Assembly (NCBI GenBank): GCA_023230175.1
Contig: JALNXV010000131.1
Coordinates: 1-8,836, forward strand
Source: Candidatus Cloacimonadota bacterium
GTDB taxonomy: Bacteria; Cloacimonadota; Cloacimonadia; Cloacimonadales; WRIO01
Length of the DNA stretch: 8,836 nt
Direction: 5' to 3'
Shown one piece after another: positions 8,188 through 8,836 of this stretch; the stretch's first letter is position 1, and each line of letters opens with the position of its first letter. The notes below the pieces were generated by a model, which saw only the letters and a list, made by a program, of their open reading frames with translations, searched no databases and had not been told where the DNA came from. A program made the position numbers and the translations under genes.

Positions 8188-8194
8188 CATTATT

Positions 8195-8464
8195 TTAATC
8201 GTTTTCAATAACTTTTTCTCTTTCTATAAGTTCATAATATTCTAATACATCCTTTTTAGCTACATTTGAAACGGGGATATTAAGTATTTTTATCACAGTT
8301 TTATAACCAAATAACTGACTCTCGATTAAGTCACCTACCTTTATTTCCATACTTGCCTTAGTCGGCAAATTATTAACTAAAACAGCATTATTATCGCACG
8401 CCTTTTTTGCTATACTACGAGTTTTAACTATACATAATTTGTTTAATAATACATCTAATCTCAT
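8195..8464 (-). CDS. Small S4-domain RNA-binding protein, RqcP (YabO)/Hsp15-like
   Basis: An 89-residue cytoplasmic protein made almost entirely of one S4 RNA-binding domain (about 1-60): MRLDVLLNKLCIVKTRSIAKKACDN-type helices, then VLVNNLPTKAS and IKVGDLIES, the classic S4 turn and strand pair. Length, the exact MRLD start and the YYELIEREK ending resemble B. subtilis RqcP (YabO, about 86 residues), which binds stalled 50S subunits and supports alanine tailing of nascent chains by RqcH; the E. coli relative Hsp15 (HslR) also binds blocked 50S subunits but is longer. No RqcH gene is in this window, so the choice between them is open. AGAGGG lies 3 bases before the ATG, and the gene starts 9 bases after the preceding stop, so it is probably cotranscribed with the gene to its right. 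I see no clear terminator hairpin after its stop, so read-through into phoH2 is possible. Confidence 0.88.
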   Translation of the reverse strand: MRLDVLLNKLCIVKTRSIAKKACDNNAVLVNNLPTKASMEIKVGDLIESQLFGYKTVIKILNIPVSNVAKKDVLEYYELIEREKVIEND

Positions 8465-8473
8465 AATCCCTCT

Positions 8474-8836
8474 TTAATTTTTGTATAAAGAACTTAACTC
8501 ATTTAAATTAATTACCTTTTTATAATCTTTTTCATTTAAATTATACGTTAAAATAAGTCGATCTTTGGTAAATAAGAATTCCGGTAAAACAAAATTCAAA
8601 ACAGTTTTATCAAGAAGACCTTCAGTGATTAACTTATCTGCATCATCGTATAACTTCCAACTTCCTTGAAAATGACTTAAATTTGTAATTGATAAATACC
8701 ATTGATTACCAATTGAATATATCTTTGTTTTTATATATTGATTGATTTCTAAAGGCATAAACCTTTCCAAAAAAAACAAATCTAAACTATTTGTTTCCTC
8801 CTGATAATTTTCTTGTAAAACATTTAAACTTAATAA
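8474..8836 (-). CDS. C-terminal fragment of an unidentified protein (5' end beyond the window)
   Basis: The frame has no stop between 8476 and the right edge, giving 120 residues before the TAA; the true start lies outside. TTG at 8779 could be read as a start, but no good ribosome binding site is correctly placed before it and the open upstream codons suggest a longer gene. The visible part is polar and seems rich in beta strands (KIYSIGNQWYLSITNL, SWKLYDDADKLITEGLL, RLILTYNLNEKDYKKVINL), with no transmembrane segment and no catalytic motif I recognise. The strand pattern loosely recalls C-terminal beta-sandwich modules of secreted proteins, but I cannot support that assignment. It is followed after 9 bases by the S4 gene. 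Confidence 0.7.
   Translation of the reverse strand, partial: LLSLNVLQENYQEETNSLDLFFLERFMPLEINQYIKTKIYSIGNQWYLSITNLSHFQGSWKLYDDADKLITEGLLDKTVLNFVLPEFLFTKDRLILTYNLNEKDYKKVINLNELSSLYKN

Noticed and set aside
8189..8200. Rho-independent terminator after the S4 gene
   Set aside because: No G/C-rich hairpin followed by a T run is present on the minus strand between the S4 stop and the promoter.

Overview
The window is an AT-rich (roughly 30% G+C or below, by eye), densely coding stretch of bacterial chromosome. All eight genes lie on the minus strand, so the natural reading order runs from the right edge to the left. There are no mobile elements, CRISPR arrays, tRNAs or rRNAs. Open frames on the plus strand (for example inside 163-351 and 1482-1736) are shadows of the RNase R gene. 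I cannot name the organism. Low G+C, a YabO/RqcP-like S4 protein, PIN-PhoH, HD-GYP and YicC together suggest a free-living bacterium, perhaps of an under-sampled low-G+C lineage of the FCB or candidate-phylum kind (Cloacimonadota or Delongbacteria would fit). That is a guess from gene content and composition, not from a marker gene.

Layout in transcription order: (1) 8836-8474, the C-terminal 120 codons of an unidentified protein whose frame stays open to the window edge. (2) 8464-8195, a small S4 RNA-binding protein of the RqcP/Hsp15 type. (3) A 66-base gap, the largest in the window, holding a near-consensus sigma-70 promoter (TTGACT, 17 bases, TATAAT) aimed at the next gene. (4) 8128-6716, a PIN-PhoH (PhoH2-type) ATPase/ribonuclease. 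(5) 6709-5522, a DUF3391-HD-GYP cyclic-di-GMP phosphodiesterase. (6) 5522-3552, an alanine racemase with an unrecognised C-terminal extension of about 275 residues. (7) 3536-2571, a YicC-family endoribonuclease. (8) 2581-2138, a small two-helix membrane protein with a PH-like tail. (9) 2138-1, RNase R, cut by the left window edge in its S1 domain.

From phoH to rnr the genes are separated by at most 15 bases or overlap (TGATG overlaps at HD-GYP/alr and membrane protein/rnr; an 11-base overlap at yicC/membrane protein). They are probably one transcript driven by the promoter at 8159-8187. Four of the eight genes act on RNA or the ribosome (S4 protein, PhoH2, YicC, RNase R), so the region reads as an RNA-decay and ribosome-quality-control neighbourhood that also carries a cyclic-di-GMP enzyme and a cell-wall precursor enzyme. 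The most unusual item is the alanine racemase extension. A second, sequence-level oddity is the excess of the tetranucleotide CCGG over other all-G/C palindromes.
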